Shown here: piece after piece, positions 18,078 to 28,875 of the stretch
Layout of the letters: each line of letters opens with the position of its first letter
Position numbering within the stretch: the first letter of the stretch is position 1
NCBI GenBank assembly: GCA_902622625.1
Contig: CACNQS010000009.1
Coordinates: forward strand, 1-50,747
From: an uncultured Prochlorococcus sp.
Lineage (GTDB): Bacteria > Cyanobacteriota > Cyanobacteriia > PCC-6307 > Cyanobiaceae
DNA: 50,747 nucleotides
Direction of reading: 5' to 3'
Notes under the pieces: generated by a model
What the model saw: only the letters and a program-made list of their open reading frames with translations
What the model was told of the DNA's origin: nothing
Databases searched by the model: none
Translations under genes and position numbers: made by a program

Positions 18078-18983
18078 GTGATTAAATTACCATCTGGGGT
18101 AGATATTAATTGTCTGATTGATGATTTAAAGATTATGAGTTGGGAAGTTCATGACATTCTACTTTCCTATTCTAAAATACTAAAAGATTCTAATTTTAAA
18201 AACAATATTTTAGAAAATGGGAATTTGGATAACCCTGTAACAATAGCTGATTTGAAAGTTAACGAAGTCATTATTCGAAGAATTAATGAAATGTATAAAG
18301 AAGTCCAATGGGAAATTTTAAGTGAGGAGAATGTCAAGTTATCTTCTGAGGGTAGTTTTAAGGGATTGGACTGGAATTGGATTCTAGATCCTTTAGATGG
18401 AACTAAGGATTTTATTCAGGGCTCAGGAAATTATGCCATGCATTTAGCATTAAATTATAAAAAAAAGCCTTACCTAGGAGTCGTTCTTATCCCTGAAAAA
18501 GACGAATTATGGATAGCTGATGGAGAGAATGTTTGGTGTGAGAAGAGGAATGGTAATAAAGTTAAATATAATTTAAACAAAAATAAACCCTTAAAAGAAA
18601 TGATTCTTGTGACGAGCAAAAATCACAGGAATGAAACTTTAGAAAAAGTAATAAAAGAAATTCAATTTAATAAAGTAATAACTATGGGAAGTATAGGCTG
18701 CAAGATTGCTTCAATTATAAGAGGTGATAGTGATCTTTATATATGTTTGAGTATACCTGGGAAAAGTTCACCTAAGGACTGGGATTTTGCTTCTCCCGAG
18801 ATTATTCTAAAAACAGCGGGAGGAGCAATAACTAATATTGATAATGAGGAACTTGAATATGGAAATCTTAATTTTGAACAAGGTGGAATAATTGTCGCAT
18901 CAAATAATAAATTAATGCACAAAAAAGTTTGTAATGAGATAAAGAAAATAATTAAAGAGAATGATTTGTATCCTCTTAACTAA
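18078..18983 (+). CDS. cysQ: 3'(2'),5'-bisphosphate nucleotidase CysQ family
   Basis: 301 residues of the inositol-monophosphatase superfamily. Metal-binding motifs are SEEN (the E-E pair) and [10 protein letters not shown], and the C-terminal [15 protein letters not shown] is the second signature. CysQ removes the 3' phosphate from PAP, a by-product of sulfate assimilation. The start is a GTG at 18078. Its last 4 bases overlap the convergent pnp stop. Related inositol-phosphatase activity cannot be excluded from sequence alone. Confidence 0.85.
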   Translation: MIKLPSGVDINCLIDDLKIMSWEVHDILLSYSKILKDSNFKNNILENGNLDNPVTIADLKVNEVIIRRINEMYKEVQWEILSEENVKLSSEGSFKGLDWNWILDPLDGTKDFIQGSGNYAMHLALNYKKKPYLGVVLIPEKDELWIADGENVWCEKRNGNKVKYNLNKNKPLKEMILVTSKNHRNETLEKVIKEIQFNKVITMGSIGCKIASIIRGDSDLYICLSIPGKSSPKDWDFASPEIILKTAGGAITNIDNEELEYGNLNFEQGGIIVASNNKLMHKKVCNEIKKIIKENDLYPLN

Positions 18984-21145
18984 TTAAGGGGAGCTACCGG
19001 GGTTGGTGTCGGCTCTGGATAGGCCATGCCTCCATTCTGGGAAACTCCTCTTAAAGTTAAATTAATTCTACCTCTGCTATCAATTTCACGAACTCTGACT
19101 GTTACCTCATCACCCTGTCTTACAACATCCTCTACTCTCTCAACTCTGGCTTCTGATAGTTGAGAAATATGTACCATTCCCTCCTTACCTGGCAAGATTT
19201 CTACAAATGCACCAATTGGAATGATTCTTGTTACTACACCTGAGAAGATTTCGCCCTCATGAACTTTTCGGGTTAATCCCTCTATTATCTTTTGGGCTTC
19301 TTCGGCAGCGGCTCCGTCATGAGAAGCAATGGTTACTATCCCGCCATCTTCAATATCAATTTTTGTATTTGTTCTTTCAGTAATGCCCTTAATCGTTCTT
19401 CCTCCTGGTCCGATAACTGTTCCTATAAGCTCAGGATCAATTCTAAAGCTTAAAAGTCGAGGAGCATGCGGAGAAAGAGATTCTTCAGGTTTATCAATTG
19501 CTTCTTTCATTTTTTCTAAAATATGCAACCTTGCTGGGCGAGCCTTTTTTATCGCATCAGATATTATGGAAACTGGTAAACCTGTAATTTTCATATCCAT
19601 CTGCAAAGCTGTTATCCCTTTCTCTGAACCAGCAACTTTAAAATCCATATCACCAAGAAAATCCTCAATTCCTTGAATATCTGTTAAAATCGCGACTTCT
19701 TTACCTTCTTTGATTAAACCCATAGCTGTTCCACTGACAAGTGCTTTTAGAGGTACACCTGCATCAAGTAAAGAAAGAGTGCTTCCACAAACTGATCCCA
19801 TAGATGTGGAACCATTTGAGCTTAAAACCTCACTAACAACTCTTAAAACGTATGGAAATGTCTCTTTACCTGGCAAAACGGGGATTATTGCTCTTTCAGC
19901 AAGAGCGCCATGCCCAATTTCCCTTCTTCCAGGGGTTCTCATAGGCCTTGTTTCCCCAACAGAGTAAGGCGGGAAATTGTAATGATGTAAATATGTTTTC
20001 TCGGTACTTGGATTTAAGTCATCCATTTCCTGGGCATCGCTTGGAGTTCCAAGTGTTGTAGTAGACAAAACTTGAGTTAATCCTCTTTGAAACAGTGCGG
20101 AACCGTGAACTCTTTTTGGGAGAATCCCAGCAGAGGCAGATATCTTTCTAACTTCGTCAAGATCTCTTCCATCAACTCTTTTCCCATCATTAATGATTTG
20201 GGACCTCATTAATTTTTTTGTTAATTTTTTAAAATCAGAATGAATTAATTTTTCATTTTCAGAGGTTAATACTTTTACTTGATTATCATCTTTAAGAGAA
20301 TCAATTTTGCTTTGAGTTTCAGTTTTAATTTTTTCTAGTTCAAGATCCCTCTCCTCTTTTGATTGATCAAATTTCTTAAGAACCAAATCAATAGCTTTAG
20401 TGCAATTTTTTTCTAAATAAGAAGGTAATGTTTTATCCTCTTCAGGATCCGAAGGTTTGATTTGTTTTATTCCTAAATCTTTTAGTAAATCCTCTTGAGA
20501 TTTAATAAGTTCAGTAACAGCTTCATATCCAAAATCAATAGCTTCGATTGTATCTTGCTCAGATAATTGATTTGCACCTGCTTCAATCATAACTATGCCG
20601 TCAGGTGATCCTGCAACAACAATGTCTAAATCTCCTTTCTCAATCTCTCTATAGCTGGGATTTAAGATGAAATCATCACCTATAAGGCCAACTCTGACCG
20701 CAGCCATTGGACCAAAAAATGGAATCTCTCCAAGTAAAGTTGCTATTGAAGCCCCAGTAACAGCCAAAACATCTGCTGGTACTCTTTCATCTAGAGAGAG
20801 GCATGATGCAACTATTTGAATCTCGTCCCTCATCCATGTTGGGAAAAGTGGCCTCATTGGCCTATCAATTAATCTTGAAACTAAAGTCGCCCTCTCAGGT
20901 GGGCGACCTTCTCTCCTCATGAAGCCTCCAGGAATTCTCCCCGCAGCATAAAGTTTTTCCTCATAGTCACATATCAAGGGGAGAAAGTCTGATGCTTCTT
21001 TTTTAGTAGTTTTTGTTGCTGTAACTAATAATGAGGTGTCACCACACTCAATCATTACTGATCCAGTTGCTTGAGGAGCATATAGTCCTGTAGTTAGTCG
21101 TATCTCTCGTCCGTCAAACGTGATCGACTTATTTTGTCCTTCCAC
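18980..21145 (-). CDS. pnp: Polyribonucleotide nucleotidyltransferase (PNPase)
   Basis: 721 residues, the normal length. Two RNase PH domains flank a helical linker: the first includes [12 protein letters not shown] and [12 protein letters not shown]; the second includes [29 protein letters not shown] and [18 protein letters not shown] domain ([15 protein letters not shown]) and an S1 domain ([17 protein letters not shown]) follow. It degrades RNA 3' to 5' with phosphate. GTG start. Its stop overlaps that of cysQ. Confidence 0.97.
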   Translation of the reverse strand: MEGQNKSITFDGREIRLTTGLYAPQATGSVMIECGDTSLLVTATKTTKKEASDFLPLICDYEEKLYAAGRIPGGFMRREGRPPERATLVSRLIDRPMRPLFPTWMRDEIQIVASCLSLDERVPADVLAVTGASIATLLGEIPFFGPMAAVRVGLIGDDFILNPSYREIEKGDLDIVVAGSPDGIVMIEAGANQLSEQDTIEAIDFGYEAVTELIKSQEDLLKDLGIKQIKPSDPEEDKTLPSYLEKNCTKAIDLVLKKFDQSKEERDLELEKIKTETQSKIDSLKDDNQVKVLTSENEKLIHSDFKKLTKKLMRSQIINDGKRVDGRDLDEVRKISASAGILPKRVHGSALFQRGLTQVLSTTTLGTPSDAQEMDDLNPSTEKTYLHHYNFPPYSVGETRPMRTPGRREIGHGALAERAIIPVLPGKETFPYVLRVVSEVLSSNGSTSMGSVCGSTLSLLDAGVPLKALVSGTAMGLIKEGKEVAILTDIQGIEDFLGDMDFKVAGSEKGITALQMDMKITGLPVSIISDAIKKARPARLHILEKMKEAIDKPEESLSPHAPRLLSFRIDPELIGTVIGPGGRTIKGITERTNTKIDIEDGGIVTIASHDGAAAEEAQKIIEGLTRKVHEGEIFSGVVTRIIPIGAFVEILPGKEGMVHISQLSEARVERVEDVVRQGDEVTVRVREIDSRGRINLTLRGVSQNGGMAYPEPTPTPVAPLN

Positions 21146-21307
21146 TTTTTAAATTATTAATCTATACATAATTTATTCTTACATTTAACAGGGACATATT
21201 GAGTAAATTATTTAGATAAGCTGTAAAAATCTTTAAAATTGTACTAAAAGTCAATTAAACTTTCAAAATATTTTTAAGAAATATAATGCCTTAATTAAAA
21301 ACTTATA

Positions 21308-21610
21308 CTACCAACTTGATTTAACTACTCCAGGAAGTTCACCGTTGTGAGCTCTTTGTCTCAACTGATTCCTGCAAAGACCAAAATCTCTATATACTCC
21401 TCTTGGCTTACCAGTTGCCCAACACCTATTTCTCACTCTATTTGGTGCAGAGTTTCTAGGCAAACCTTGAATCTTTCTATGAATTTCTAACCTTTCCATT
21501 GGATCTTTTGCAGAATTAAATTCATCTAATAATGATTTTCTTTTTGCAGCATATTTATGTACAAGCTTTTTGCGTTTAACTTCTCTCGCAATCATGGACT
21601 TTTTAGCCAT
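21308..21610 (-). CDS. rpsN: 30S ribosomal protein S14
   Basis: 100 residues. This is the long, zinc-free form of S14, starting [17 protein letters not shown] and ending with the conserved [14 protein letters not shown] and [11 protein letters not shown]. It sits in the head of the 30S subunit. It is a single gene outside the main ribosomal operons, between pnp and the M50 protease gene on the same strand. Confidence 0.97.
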   Translation of the reverse strand: MAKKSMIAREVKRKKLVHKYAAKRKSLLDEFNSAKDPMERLEIHRKIQGLPRNSAPNRVRNRCWATGKPRGVYRDFGLCRNQLRQRAHNGELPGVVKSSW

Positions 21611-21672
21611 TTAGTAAAAAATTTAAAATCATGTCCATTTTAACAGCTTAGGTAACAATTTTTAAAATTTAT

Positions 21673-22752
21673 TTATTGGTTTAATAATCTTTGTACTATT
21701 AAAAGTTGACTTGTATCCCTTATTATAAGCAGTACACTAAGTCCAACTAAAAGAAAAAAACTTGATTGGGTAACAACCATTTGTACCTTAACGGGTACTG
21801 GTTTTCCCCTAAAACCTTCAATCAAAGTGAAAACAAGTTGTCCCCCGTCTAAAAGTGGTAATGGTAAAGAATTGAGAACAGCTAAATTAATAGAAATTAG
21901 GGCAGCAAATAATAATATTCCTGTACCTCCTTGTTGTGATAGTTGAGCACCAATTTCAACGATTTTGACAGGCCCACTTAATTGTTGAGCTGTTGAGGAG
22001 AAATTTGTTATTAATCCTTTATAACCTTGAATTGTTTTTACTAAAAGTGATGAAAACTCATTATTGGTGTAATTAAAAAGTTCCAATATGTTTTTTGTCT
22101 TTTTAGTTTCTTTTTTAATATTAGGTTGTAATTGAGCTCCTATTGTACCCTTTCCATCTATATTTTTTGGGACCAAAGTTAGATCTTTCAGAACTCCATC
22201 TCTATTAACTGTTATCGAAATTGGGTTCTCCGATGAATTTTGAATCTCTTTTACAAAAGCAGAAACTGCTTGATCGCCAACTCCTAAAGTATTGCTTTTA
22301 ATTTTTAAGATTTTATCCCCTGCTTGTAATCCAGCAAGAGAAGCAGCCTTCTCGGGCTGAGTAGCCAAAACTAAAATACCAGGCTCGGGATCAAATGGAA
22401 TTCCAATAGTAGTAATATTTACAATCAAGATAGTATAGGCAAGAATTAAGTTTGCAAATACCCCAGCAGATATTACAATTACTCTTTGGAAAACTGGCCT
22501 ATTTTTTAAAAGATTTGGATCTCTAGGGTCAATATTATTTATTTCTTCATCAGGGAATGAAACAAAGCCCCCTAATGGAAAGGCTCTAAGTGAATAGGTT
22601 ATGTTTTTATATCTTTTCTGAATTATTGATGGTCCAAAACCAATCGAAAATCCATCAACATAGATACCTTGCAAAATTGCCGCAAGAAAATGCCCCATCT
22701 CATGAAAAAAAATGAGAAATCCCAGAACTGTGATTGAGGTTAAAACGTTCAT
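21673..22752 (-). CDS. rseP: Site-2 (M50) membrane metalloprotease, RseP-like
   Basis: 359 residues. The zinc site HEMGH is at residues 17-21 in the first membrane helix, and the third ligand motif is NSLPLPLLDGGQLVF near residue 295. One PDZ domain lies between (about 110-200, with AASLAGLQAGDKILKI). Such proteases cut membrane-anchored regulators within the membrane. Bacterial RseP often has two PDZ domains; one is usual in cyanobacteria. It lies 9 bases downstream of serS. Confidence 0.9.
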   Translation of the reverse strand: MNVLTSITVLGFLIFFHEMGHFLAAILQGIYVDGFSIGFGPSIIQKRYKNITYSLRAFPLGGFVSFPDEEINNIDPRDPNLLKNRPVFQRVIVISAGVFANLILAYTILIVNITTIGIPFDPEPGILVLATQPEKAASLAGLQAGDKILKIKSNTLGVGDQAVSAFVKEIQNSSENPISITVNRDGVLKDLTLVPKNIDGKGTIGAQLQPNIKKETKKTKNILELFNYTNNEFSSLLVKTIQGYKGLITNFSSTAQQLSGPVKIVEIGAQLSQQGGTGILLFAALISINLAVLNSLPLPLLDGGQLVFTLIEGFRGKPVPVKVQMVVTQSSFFLLVGLSVLLIIRDTSQLLIVQRLLNQ

Positions 22753-22761
22753 TTAAATATA

Positions 22762-24039
22762 TTAAGCAGTTTTTAAAATATTTGATCCAAAATATGGAAC
22801 TAAAGCATCTGGAATTTTTACGCTCCCATCAATTTGTTGGCCATTCTCAAGAACAGCAGCCATAGTTCTTCCAATCGCAAGCCCACTACCATTTAAGGTG
22901 TGCAAATATGTATTTTTTTTATCAATTTTTGCTCTTATCGATGATCTTCGGGCTTGAAAGTCTAAACAGTTGCTACAACTTGAAATTTCCCTATAACATT
23001 TACTACTTGGTAGCCAGACTTCAAGATCAAAAGTTCTGCTTGAAGAAAACCCTAAGTCTCCAGTACAAATATCAACTAATCTGTAAGGTAGATTGAGCTT
23101 TTTTAAAATACTTTCTGCATCTAAAGTGATCTTTTTATGAGCTTCAATAGATTTACTTGGATCACAAAGCCAATATAGTTCAACTTTATTAAATTGATGA
23201 AGTCTTATTAAACCTTTTGTATCCCTTCCATAACTTCCAGCTTCTCTCCTGAAACATGGGCTATATGCAACATACTTAAGGGGTAATTGCTTGGAATCAA
23301 TAATATCATTTCTATGAAAAGCAGTTAGTGGAACTTCAGCAGTGGGAGAAAGCCACAGGTCGTCATTAGAACACTTAAAACTTTCATTTGAAAATTTAGG
23401 TAATTGACCAGATCCGGTAAGACTTTCTGAATTAACTAAAGCTGGAGGCATTAACTCTAAATAGCCATTGCTAGTGTGCACGTCTAGCATAAAATTTATT
23501 AATGCTCTCTCTAATCTGGCCCCATTACCAATAAGTGTAATAAAACGACTTTTTGATATTTTAGTTGATTTGACAGAGTCAAAAAGATTAAGACTTTCGC
23601 CTATTTCCCAGTGAGATTTAAGATTTTCTGATACTAATGGTTCTCCCCAAGTTTTTACTTGGATATTATGACTTTCATCTTTTCCAATAGGAGCATCTTT
23701 GCTAGGAAAATTTGGTAAATTACAAATTTCGTTATGAATATTTTTATCTAAGGTTCTTTTTTTTTCTTCAAATTCTGAAATTTTTGTTCTGTATTCATTT
23801 CCTTTTATTTTTAAATTAGTTACTTCTGGAGAATCATTGTTTTTAGATTTGCTGATTTCTTGACCGATCAATTTACTTAATTTTTTACTCTCAGATTGGA
23901 GACTGGATATTTCTATATCAATTTCTTTTTTTTGAAGAGTTAATTCTTGTATTTGGGTAATATTAAAAACTTTTCCTCTCAGGGATAAACTCTCTTCAAC
24001 TAAAGTTGGATTTTCTCTTATTAATTTTTGATCTAACAC
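22762..24039 (-). CDS. serS: Seryl-tRNA synthetase
   Basis: 425 residues. The N-terminal coiled-coil arm (residues about 1-105) binds tRNA-Ser. The class II core has motif 2 ([20 protein letters not shown], then HQF) and motif 3 ([18 protein letters not shown]). It charges tRNA-Ser with serine. The start is a GTG. Length and motif order are typical. Confidence 0.97.
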   Translation of the reverse strand: MLDQKLIRENPTLVEESLSLRGKVFNITQIQELTLQKKEIDIEISSLQSESKKLSKLIGQEISKSKNNDSPEVTNLKIKGNEYRTKISEFEEKKRTLDKNIHNEICNLPNFPSKDAPIGKDESHNIQVKTWGEPLVSENLKSHWEIGESLNLFDSVKSTKISKSRFITLIGNGARLERALINFMLDVHTSNGYLELMPPALVNSESLTGSGQLPKFSNESFKCSNDDLWLSPTAEVPLTAFHRNDIIDSKQLPLKYVAYSPCFRREAGSYGRDTKGLIRLHQFNKVELYWLCDPSKSIEAHKKITLDAESILKKLNLPYRLVDICTGDLGFSSSRTFDLEVWLPSSKCYREISSCSNCLDFQARRSSIRAKIDKKNTYLHTLNGSGLAIGRTMAAVLENGQQIDGSVKIPDALVPYFGSNILKTA

Positions 24040-24162
24040 TATTTTTTTTTATACCTTAATTAAAATAGTTAATTTAAATTCAATATTAGGGATTTTTGAC
24101 TAAAAATTAACTAAATTAATCATTCCTAACTTATGGAGTATTTTTAGAATAATATTTTTTTG

Positions 24163-25629
24163 CTATGAGGCGGATCGAGCACGCCCAGTGGTTGACCATT
24201 CTTTTAGTAAATTAATTTGTTCCTTAGCTGTTCTAGATAAGGGAACTAATTCAGAAACTGCTTTTATTAAATCTTTCTCCATAAGTTCTCTATTTTCAGA
24301 GAATGACATATGCATACCCTCTATCACTGCTTGTTCAAGTTCTGCACCTGAGAATCCATCTGTTCTATCGATGATGGTGGAAAGAGGAAACCTGTAACTT
24401 GGCCTTCTTTTTTTTAAATGTAAATCCAGAATACTTAATCTTTCTTCAGAATTTGGTAAATCAAGAAAAAATATCTCATCAAATCTCCCTTTTCTTAATA
24501 ATTCAGCAGGAAGCTTATCTATAGCATTAGCTGTAGCTATGACAAATACGGCGGATTCTTTTTCAGCCATCCAAGTTAGTAAACTTGCCAAAACTCTTTG
24601 ACTCGTTCCTCCATCACTTCTAGCATCGCCACCAAAGCCCTTATCAATTTCATCGATCCAAAGGATACAAGGAGACATGGCCTCAGCTCTTAATATTGCT
24701 TCTCTTGTTCTTGCTTCGCTTGAACCAACAAGGCTTGAAAATAGTCTTCCAACATCTAGCCTAAGCAGCGGCATCGACCAACTCTTAGAAATTGATTTTG
24801 CGGTTAGCGATTTCCCTGTTCCTTGAGCTCCAACGAGTAAGACTCCCTTGGGAATAGGTAATCCATAGTCTCTAGCTTCTTTAGAAAAGGCCCTGTATCT
24901 TTGATTAAGCCAAACTTTTAAAACATTTAAACCCCCAATATCATCTTGACTTGATTTAGCATCGAAAAATTCTAAAATTTCACTTCTGGCGATTACTTGT
25001 TTTTTCTCTTCAAGAATATCTTTAATATCTTCTTTACTTATTTTCCCTCTTTGAGCAAGGGCCTTTGCTGTGACTTGCTTTACTTTTATTTCGGTAAGTC
25101 CACTTGAAGCTATAGAAAGTTCGTTTAAGTCTTGTTCCTCTAGATTTGAATGGGTATTGATAGCAATTTGTTTTATTAGATTTTTCAATTCTCTTTGATC
25201 AGGTAAAGGTAAATTTACAATTGCCATTAATTCATCCAACTCTTCTGATGATGGAAATAAATGAGAACTAATAATTAAATTATGACTATTTTTTTTAAGT
25301 GCTGAGGATAGTTCTTTAATAGTTCTATTGATAGATGGATCATCATAAAATTTATGAAAATCTTTAACTAATAAAACTGTTGAAACTTCAGTATTTAGTT
25401 CTTTTAACCAAGTAAGTACCCCTAACGGATTATTAGAAAATTTACCTTCTTCATTTATTAATCCTTTTATACCGCTAACGCAATCCCAGGAAACGAATCT
25501 TTTTATATTTAGTCTCTCACAAGAAAGATTAACTAATTTTTCTAATCTTTCCTCTTCTTTAGTCCTGATCCAAATTAATGAGGTTCTTGATTTTATAAGT
25601 AACTCTAAATTTCTACACCAAGAATTCAT
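24163..25629 (-). CDS. ycf46: Ycf46-family AAA ATPase
   Basis: 488 residues. The N-terminal 200 residues are family-specific and contain SRTSLIWIRTKEEERLEKL. The AAA domain has Walker A LLVGAQGTGKS, Walker B ILWIDEIDKGF, the second region of homology with arginine finger ELLRKGRFDEIFFLD, and a C-terminal lid with FSGAELEQAVIEGM. Ycf46 occurs in cyanobacteria and some plastids and has been linked to inorganic carbon use in photosynthesis; its exact action is uncertain. It is 15 bases downstream of yidC. Confidence 0.9.
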   Translation of the reverse strand: MNSWCRNLELLIKSRTSLIWIRTKEEERLEKLVNLSCERLNIKRFVSWDCVSGIKGLINEEGKFSNNPLGVLTWLKELNTEVSTVLLVKDFHKFYDDPSINRTIKELSSALKKNSHNLIISSHLFPSSEELDELMAIVNLPLPDQRELKNLIKQIAINTHSNLEEQDLNELSIASSGLTEIKVKQVTAKALAQRGKISKEDIKDILEEKKQVIARSEILEFFDAKSSQDDIGGLNVLKVWLNQRYRAFSKEARDYGLPIPKGVLLVGAQGTGKSLTAKSISKSWSMPLLRLDVGRLFSSLVGSSEARTREAILRAEAMSPCILWIDEIDKGFGGDARSDGGTSQRVLASLLTWMAEKESAVFVIATANAIDKLPAELLRKGRFDEIFFLDLPNSEERLSILDLHLKKRRPSYRFPLSTIIDRTDGFSGAELEQAVIEGMHMSFSENRELMEKDLIKAVSELVPLSRTAKEQINLLKEWSTTGRARSAS

Positions 25630-25644
25630 TATTTAAGATTAAGA

Positions 25645-26787
25645 CTATTTTTTACTATTAGGTTCGAAAGGTAATCTTTTATCTGAGATAGTTGAAGCTG
25701 TAGTTGTTATAACTTCATTTTTCGCTAATAATTGTTGATCCAAAATTTTCTGCAGATTCTCTGGTAGAGCTTCTTTATTGAGTAGAAAAGTCTGAAATGC
25801 CTGGAAAATATTTGCAACAACCATGTAGAGTAAGACTCCAGCTGGCAGTGGGAAAAACAGAAACATCCCAGTTATCATAACTGGTGTAATTTTATTTGCT
25901 GTGGATTGCTGTGGATTCGCAGGCATCCCCTGACTCGATAGAACTTGAGAGAGAAGCAAGGTTAATCCAAAGGCACCTACTAGTGCGGCAATGTCCCAAT
26001 TAATTGCCCCATCTACATAAAAACCAACTTGACCAAGAGCTTTAATAAATAAGAAACCACTTTTAGCAGCTAGTCCAGGGATTTTCGCTTCGATTGTTGC
26101 ATCACCAGGTTTAATAGCTGTTACTGTACCGTCTTGGGAAACTTTAAGATTTTCGGACCCTTTAGAAACCGTCCAAGTGGGGAGAAATTTAGATCCGTTG
26201 TCGTATTTAGATAAAACTTCCGAATAGCTATTGCCATTTGTTGTCTGTAAATTTACTTTTATTGATTCTTCTGTTCCTAATTTTGTTCCACTAGAAATAG
26301 TCGCTACAACAGGAAAATGTGATTTTTCTGTAATAAATATAGAGTGTCGTGGTGATTTATAAGGTTTTGGATCAATGGCTGCTACTTGATCCTGTGGGAC
26401 GACTTTGAGATTTATGTTGTAGGGAACATCAGCGAATGGAGAACCTCTAAGGGTTGCAAACAATGCAAATAGCACGGGCATTTGGACAATCAAGGGAAGG
26501 CAACCTGCGAGGGGGCTGCCAAATTCATTCATTAATTTCCCAAGTTCTTCTTGCTGTTTCTTGGGATCACCTGAAAACTTAGATTTTATTTCTGCTTGTC
26601 TTTTTTGCATTACGGGTTGGGCAATCTTCATCCTCCTTGCGCTTCTAATGGAACCAGCGCTTAGAGGAAAAAGTGCAATTCTAATTACGACTGTCAATGC
26701 AACAATCGCTAAACCATAACTAGGGACTAAACCGTAGAAAAAATCTAGAATCGGGATAAGTAGTTTTTCAGAAATGAACCCTATCAC
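25645..26787 (-). CDS. yidC: Membrane insertase YidC with an Ig-like lumenal insertion
   Basis: 380 residues. It inserts proteins into the cytoplasmic and thylakoid membranes. The core domain shows [20 protein letters not shown], the cytoplasmic hairpin [33 protein letters not shown] and a C-terminal [16 protein letters not shown]. Between the second and third core helices, residues about 160-255 are not typical of YidC. They include [18 protein letters not shown] then [17 protein letters not shown], the signature of a bacterial Ig-like (BIG2) fold. The order rpmH-rnpA-PH gene-yidC is the conserved cluster. Confidence 0.95.
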   Translation of the reverse strand: MIGFISEKLLIPILDFFYGLVPSYGLAIVALTVVIRIALFPLSAGSIRSARRMKIAQPVMQKRQAEIKSKFSGDPKKQQEELGKLMNEFGSPLAGCLPLIVQMPVLFALFATLRGSPFADVPYNINLKVVPQDQVAAIDPKPYKSPRHSIFITEKSHFPVVATISSGTKLGTEESIKVNLQTTNGNSYSEVLSKYDNGSKFLPTWTVSKGSENLKVSQDGTVTAIKPGDATIEAKIPGLAAKSGFLFIKALGQVGFYVDGAINWDIAALVGAFGLTLLLSQVLSSQGMPANPQQSTANKITPVMITGMFLFFPLPAGVLLYMVVANIFQAFQTFLLNKEALPENLQKILDQQLLAKNEVITTTASTISDKRLPFEPNSKK

Positions 26788-26859
26788 GATATTAAAGAGA
26801 GTGTAGTTTTACTAGACATTTTATTTTACAGGAAAAAAAGATTTTTGTAATTAATTTAT

Positions 26860-27273
26860 TTAGGATTTAGTAGCAAATCCTTCTACCTCGTTGAGATTTG
26901 GTATTTGTGATCTTTTATTTATATTTTCTTCAATAAATTTTTGCTTTTCTCTGAACAAAGGTAACGATTTCATTTCAACCTTTGATCCATCGTTAAGGAT
27001 AAGAACCATATCACCATATGAACCGAATCCTCTTGGAATAGATCTGATTTCTTCAATGTTACTTAATGAGACTTGTGTTTTGTTCTTGCCAAACCAGCCA
27101 CCCTCAATTGTAATTCTTTTGTTTGTAATTTTATATCTCAACCACAATGCTCTAACTATTGCGGCGAAGGTAAATGGCAAGCCAAGTATAGTAATTCCTG
27201 CTAGTAGATTTATTATTAAATCACTTTTAGCAGGACCTCCTTCATAAAAGGTTTCTTCATTCATGTTAATCAT
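26860..27273 (-). CDS. PH-domain (YdbS/DUF304-like) membrane protein
   Basis: 137 residues. One or two hydrophobic segments (LIINLLAGITILGLPFTFAA) are followed by a bacterial PH-like domain: YKITNKRITIEGGWFGKNKT, SNIEEIRSIPRGFGSYGDMV and LILNDGSKVEMKSL. The family's role is unknown; the location between rnpA and yidC is conserved in cyanobacteria. The start overlaps the rnpA stop as ATGA, indicating translational coupling. Confidence 0.75.
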   Translation of the reverse strand: MINMNEETFYEGGPAKSDLIINLLAGITILGLPFTFAAIVRALWLRYKITNKRITIEGGWFGKNKTQVSLSNIEEIRSIPRGFGSYGDMVLILNDGSKVEMKSLPLFREKQKFIEENINKRSQIPNLNEVEGFATKS

Positions 27274-27656
27274 TTGATTAGGCGAGATTTGAACATTAAG
27301 TTTTGAAATTCCTCCAAAAGTCTACTTTTATCATTGTAGAAATCCCCAATTTTAAGGTTAACAAGTAACCAATAAGGTTTGTGGTTATTAATTTTTTGAA
27401 TGTTTGTTAATAACCACTCTTGCAGGATTCTTCTTAATTTATTTCTCTCTACAGCTTTTTTTGAAACTTTTTTGCTTATAGCAATTGCAACCCTAAAATT
27501 GTTTGAGGAACTTTTGAATTTATGGGTTAAGAGTATTGCTGGATTGGATCTTGCAACTTTAAATGTCATCAATTTCCCATGATATGTAATGGAATTTTTG
27601 TGTATATAATTAAAAGTCCGGTGACCTTTTAAACGCATATCCTTGGGTAAGGCCAT
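27270..27656 (-). CDS. rnpA: Ribonuclease P protein component
   Basis: 128 residues, basic. The RNR motif AISKKVSKKAVERNKLRRIL is clear, and the N-terminal MALPKDMRLKGHRTFNYIHK is typical. It assists the catalytic RNA in cutting 5' leaders from pre-tRNAs. It lies 12 bases downstream of rpmH, as in nearly all bacteria. Confidence 0.95.
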   Translation of the reverse strand: MALPKDMRLKGHRTFNYIHKNSITYHGKLMTFKVARSNPAILLTHKFKSSSNNFRVAIAISKKVSKKAVERNKLRRILQEWLLTNIQKINNHKPYWLLVNLKIGDFYNDKSRLLEEFQNLMFKSRLIK

Positions 27657-27668
27657 TTAAATTAGAGT

Positions 27669-27806
27669 TTATACAGCTATTCTTTCTCTACCTTTTTGCC
27701 TTCTACTTTTAATAACTCTTCTACCTGTATGAGAACGCATTCTTACTCTAAAACCAGATACACGTTTTCTTTTTCTTGAAGTTCCGCCAAAAGTTCTTTT
27801 AGTCAT
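27669..27806 (-). CDS. rpmH: 50S ribosomal protein L34
   Basis: 45 residues: [19 protein letters not shown], then [20 protein letters not shown] and a short RERIAV tail. The composition and the [13 protein letters not shown] core are unmistakable L34. It heads the rpmH-rnpA cluster. Confidence 0.97.
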
Positions 27807-27836
27807 TTGTTTAATTATCCTTATTTAATTTATCAT

Positions 27837-28415
27837 TTAATCGATCACAATAGTCCAGCTCCCCAAATAACTTAAAAATGATTTTCCTTTAGGTTGACCA
27901 AATGAATGAAATTGATATAAACCTGATTTTTTTGGATTAAAAATTTTAAAAACAATTGCATAACTGTCTTTATTAGACGGAATTGGGCTGTAGGGGTAAA
28001 TATCTAGTGAACGTAAGCCTGATTCATCAGTCTTGATTTCGAAATCAGCTGGTATTTCTTCTAAGCATTGAGTTCTAGTTTCAAAACCACCTATTTTTAC
28101 TTTGCAAAAACTAATTTTTTCGTTTTTTAAAGTGGATTTAAAGGTCTTAGGAATTGCTAGATTAATTTTTAAGAGATCAGATCTTCTATCAGATGGCCTC
28201 AAGAAAAAATAAATTGTATTTCTAAATTTCCTTTTATTTTCTTTTTGAAACCACTTTAATCTTCTATAGCTATCGTCTTGATCCCATTGGAATTCCAAAC
28301 CTGCTTTAGCATCTTGGATGTAATTCAAAAAAGGAGTAAAAATTAAAATTGTAGGAATAATAAAAAATCTTAAAGTTTTAAGATTTAGATTATGTTTCTT
28401 TGTGATTTTTAACAT
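27837..28415 (-). CDS. DUF2808 domain protein, secreted
   Basis: 192 residues. A basic N-terminus and hydrophobic stretch (LRFFIIPTILIFTPFLNYI) end at AKA-G, a plausible signal peptidase site near residue 38. The mature part has the DUF2808 pattern: LAIPKTF-like LKINLAIPKTFKSTL, IYPYSPIPSNKDSYAIVFKI and GLYQFHSFGQPKG, ending YLGSWTIVID. The family is largely cyanobacterial, periplasmic or extracellular, and of unknown function. Confidence 0.8.
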   Translation of the reverse strand: MLKITKKHNLNLKTLRFFIIPTILIFTPFLNYIQDAKAGLEFQWDQDDSYRRLKWFQKENKRKFRNTIYFFLRPSDRRSDLLKINLAIPKTFKSTLKNEKISFCKVKIGGFETRTQCLEEIPADFEIKTDESGLRSLDIYPYSPIPSNKDSYAIVFKIFNPKKSGLYQFHSFGQPKGKSFLSYLGSWTIVID

Positions 28416-28485
28416 TAATGGAATTGAATTTAAAGGTTGAGTTCTTGCTATTCAAATTTAAAGCAGAAAAATAATTTCACTAAGG

Positions 28486-28857
28486 TTAACATCTATCTGT
28501 CCTTAATTTTGCAGCACCTTTTAAATAAGGGTGCTTTATTGCATAATTTGGTGGCAATAAAACTTGAGCCATAATTCTTATACAAAAATCAACATCATTG
28601 GATACATGCATTTGTTGACAGTCTAAAAAGGCAACTGAATCAAGTCCATTAAATTTCCTTGCAATTGAAGCGGGGAAACATGCATTTAAATCTTTTGTCG
28701 CTGTGAATGTAATGGATAGTATGTTCGTCTCAATTAGATTGTTTCGTGAAATTAATTCATCAATTAATTCCACTACGGCAACTTCTATTTCTCTAACAGA
28801 ATTCCCAGATGCAGTTGTAGCACCACGAATAAATGTAATTCTAAAATCATCTTTCAT
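28486..28857 (-). CDS. aroH: Chorismate mutase, AroH class
   Basis: 123 residues, the usual length of monofunctional AroH. It converts chorismate to prephenate for phenylalanine and tyrosine. FIRGATTASGNSVREIEVAV holds the active-site Arg, followed by FTATKDLNACFPASIAR and VAFLDCQQMHV. It is 18 bases downstream of sppA on the same strand. Confidence 0.93.
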   Translation of the reverse strand: MKDDFRITFIRGATTASGNSVREIEVAVVELIDELISRNNLIETNILSITFTATKDLNACFPASIARKFNGLDSVAFLDCQQMHVSNDVDFCIRIMAQVLLPPNYAIKHPYLKGAAKLRTDRC

Positions 28858-28875
28858 TTTTTCATAAAAATTGAT

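Noticed and set aside
19329..19676. 115-codon frame opposite pnp
   Set aside because: Antisense to a strongly conserved enzyme; a composition artefact.
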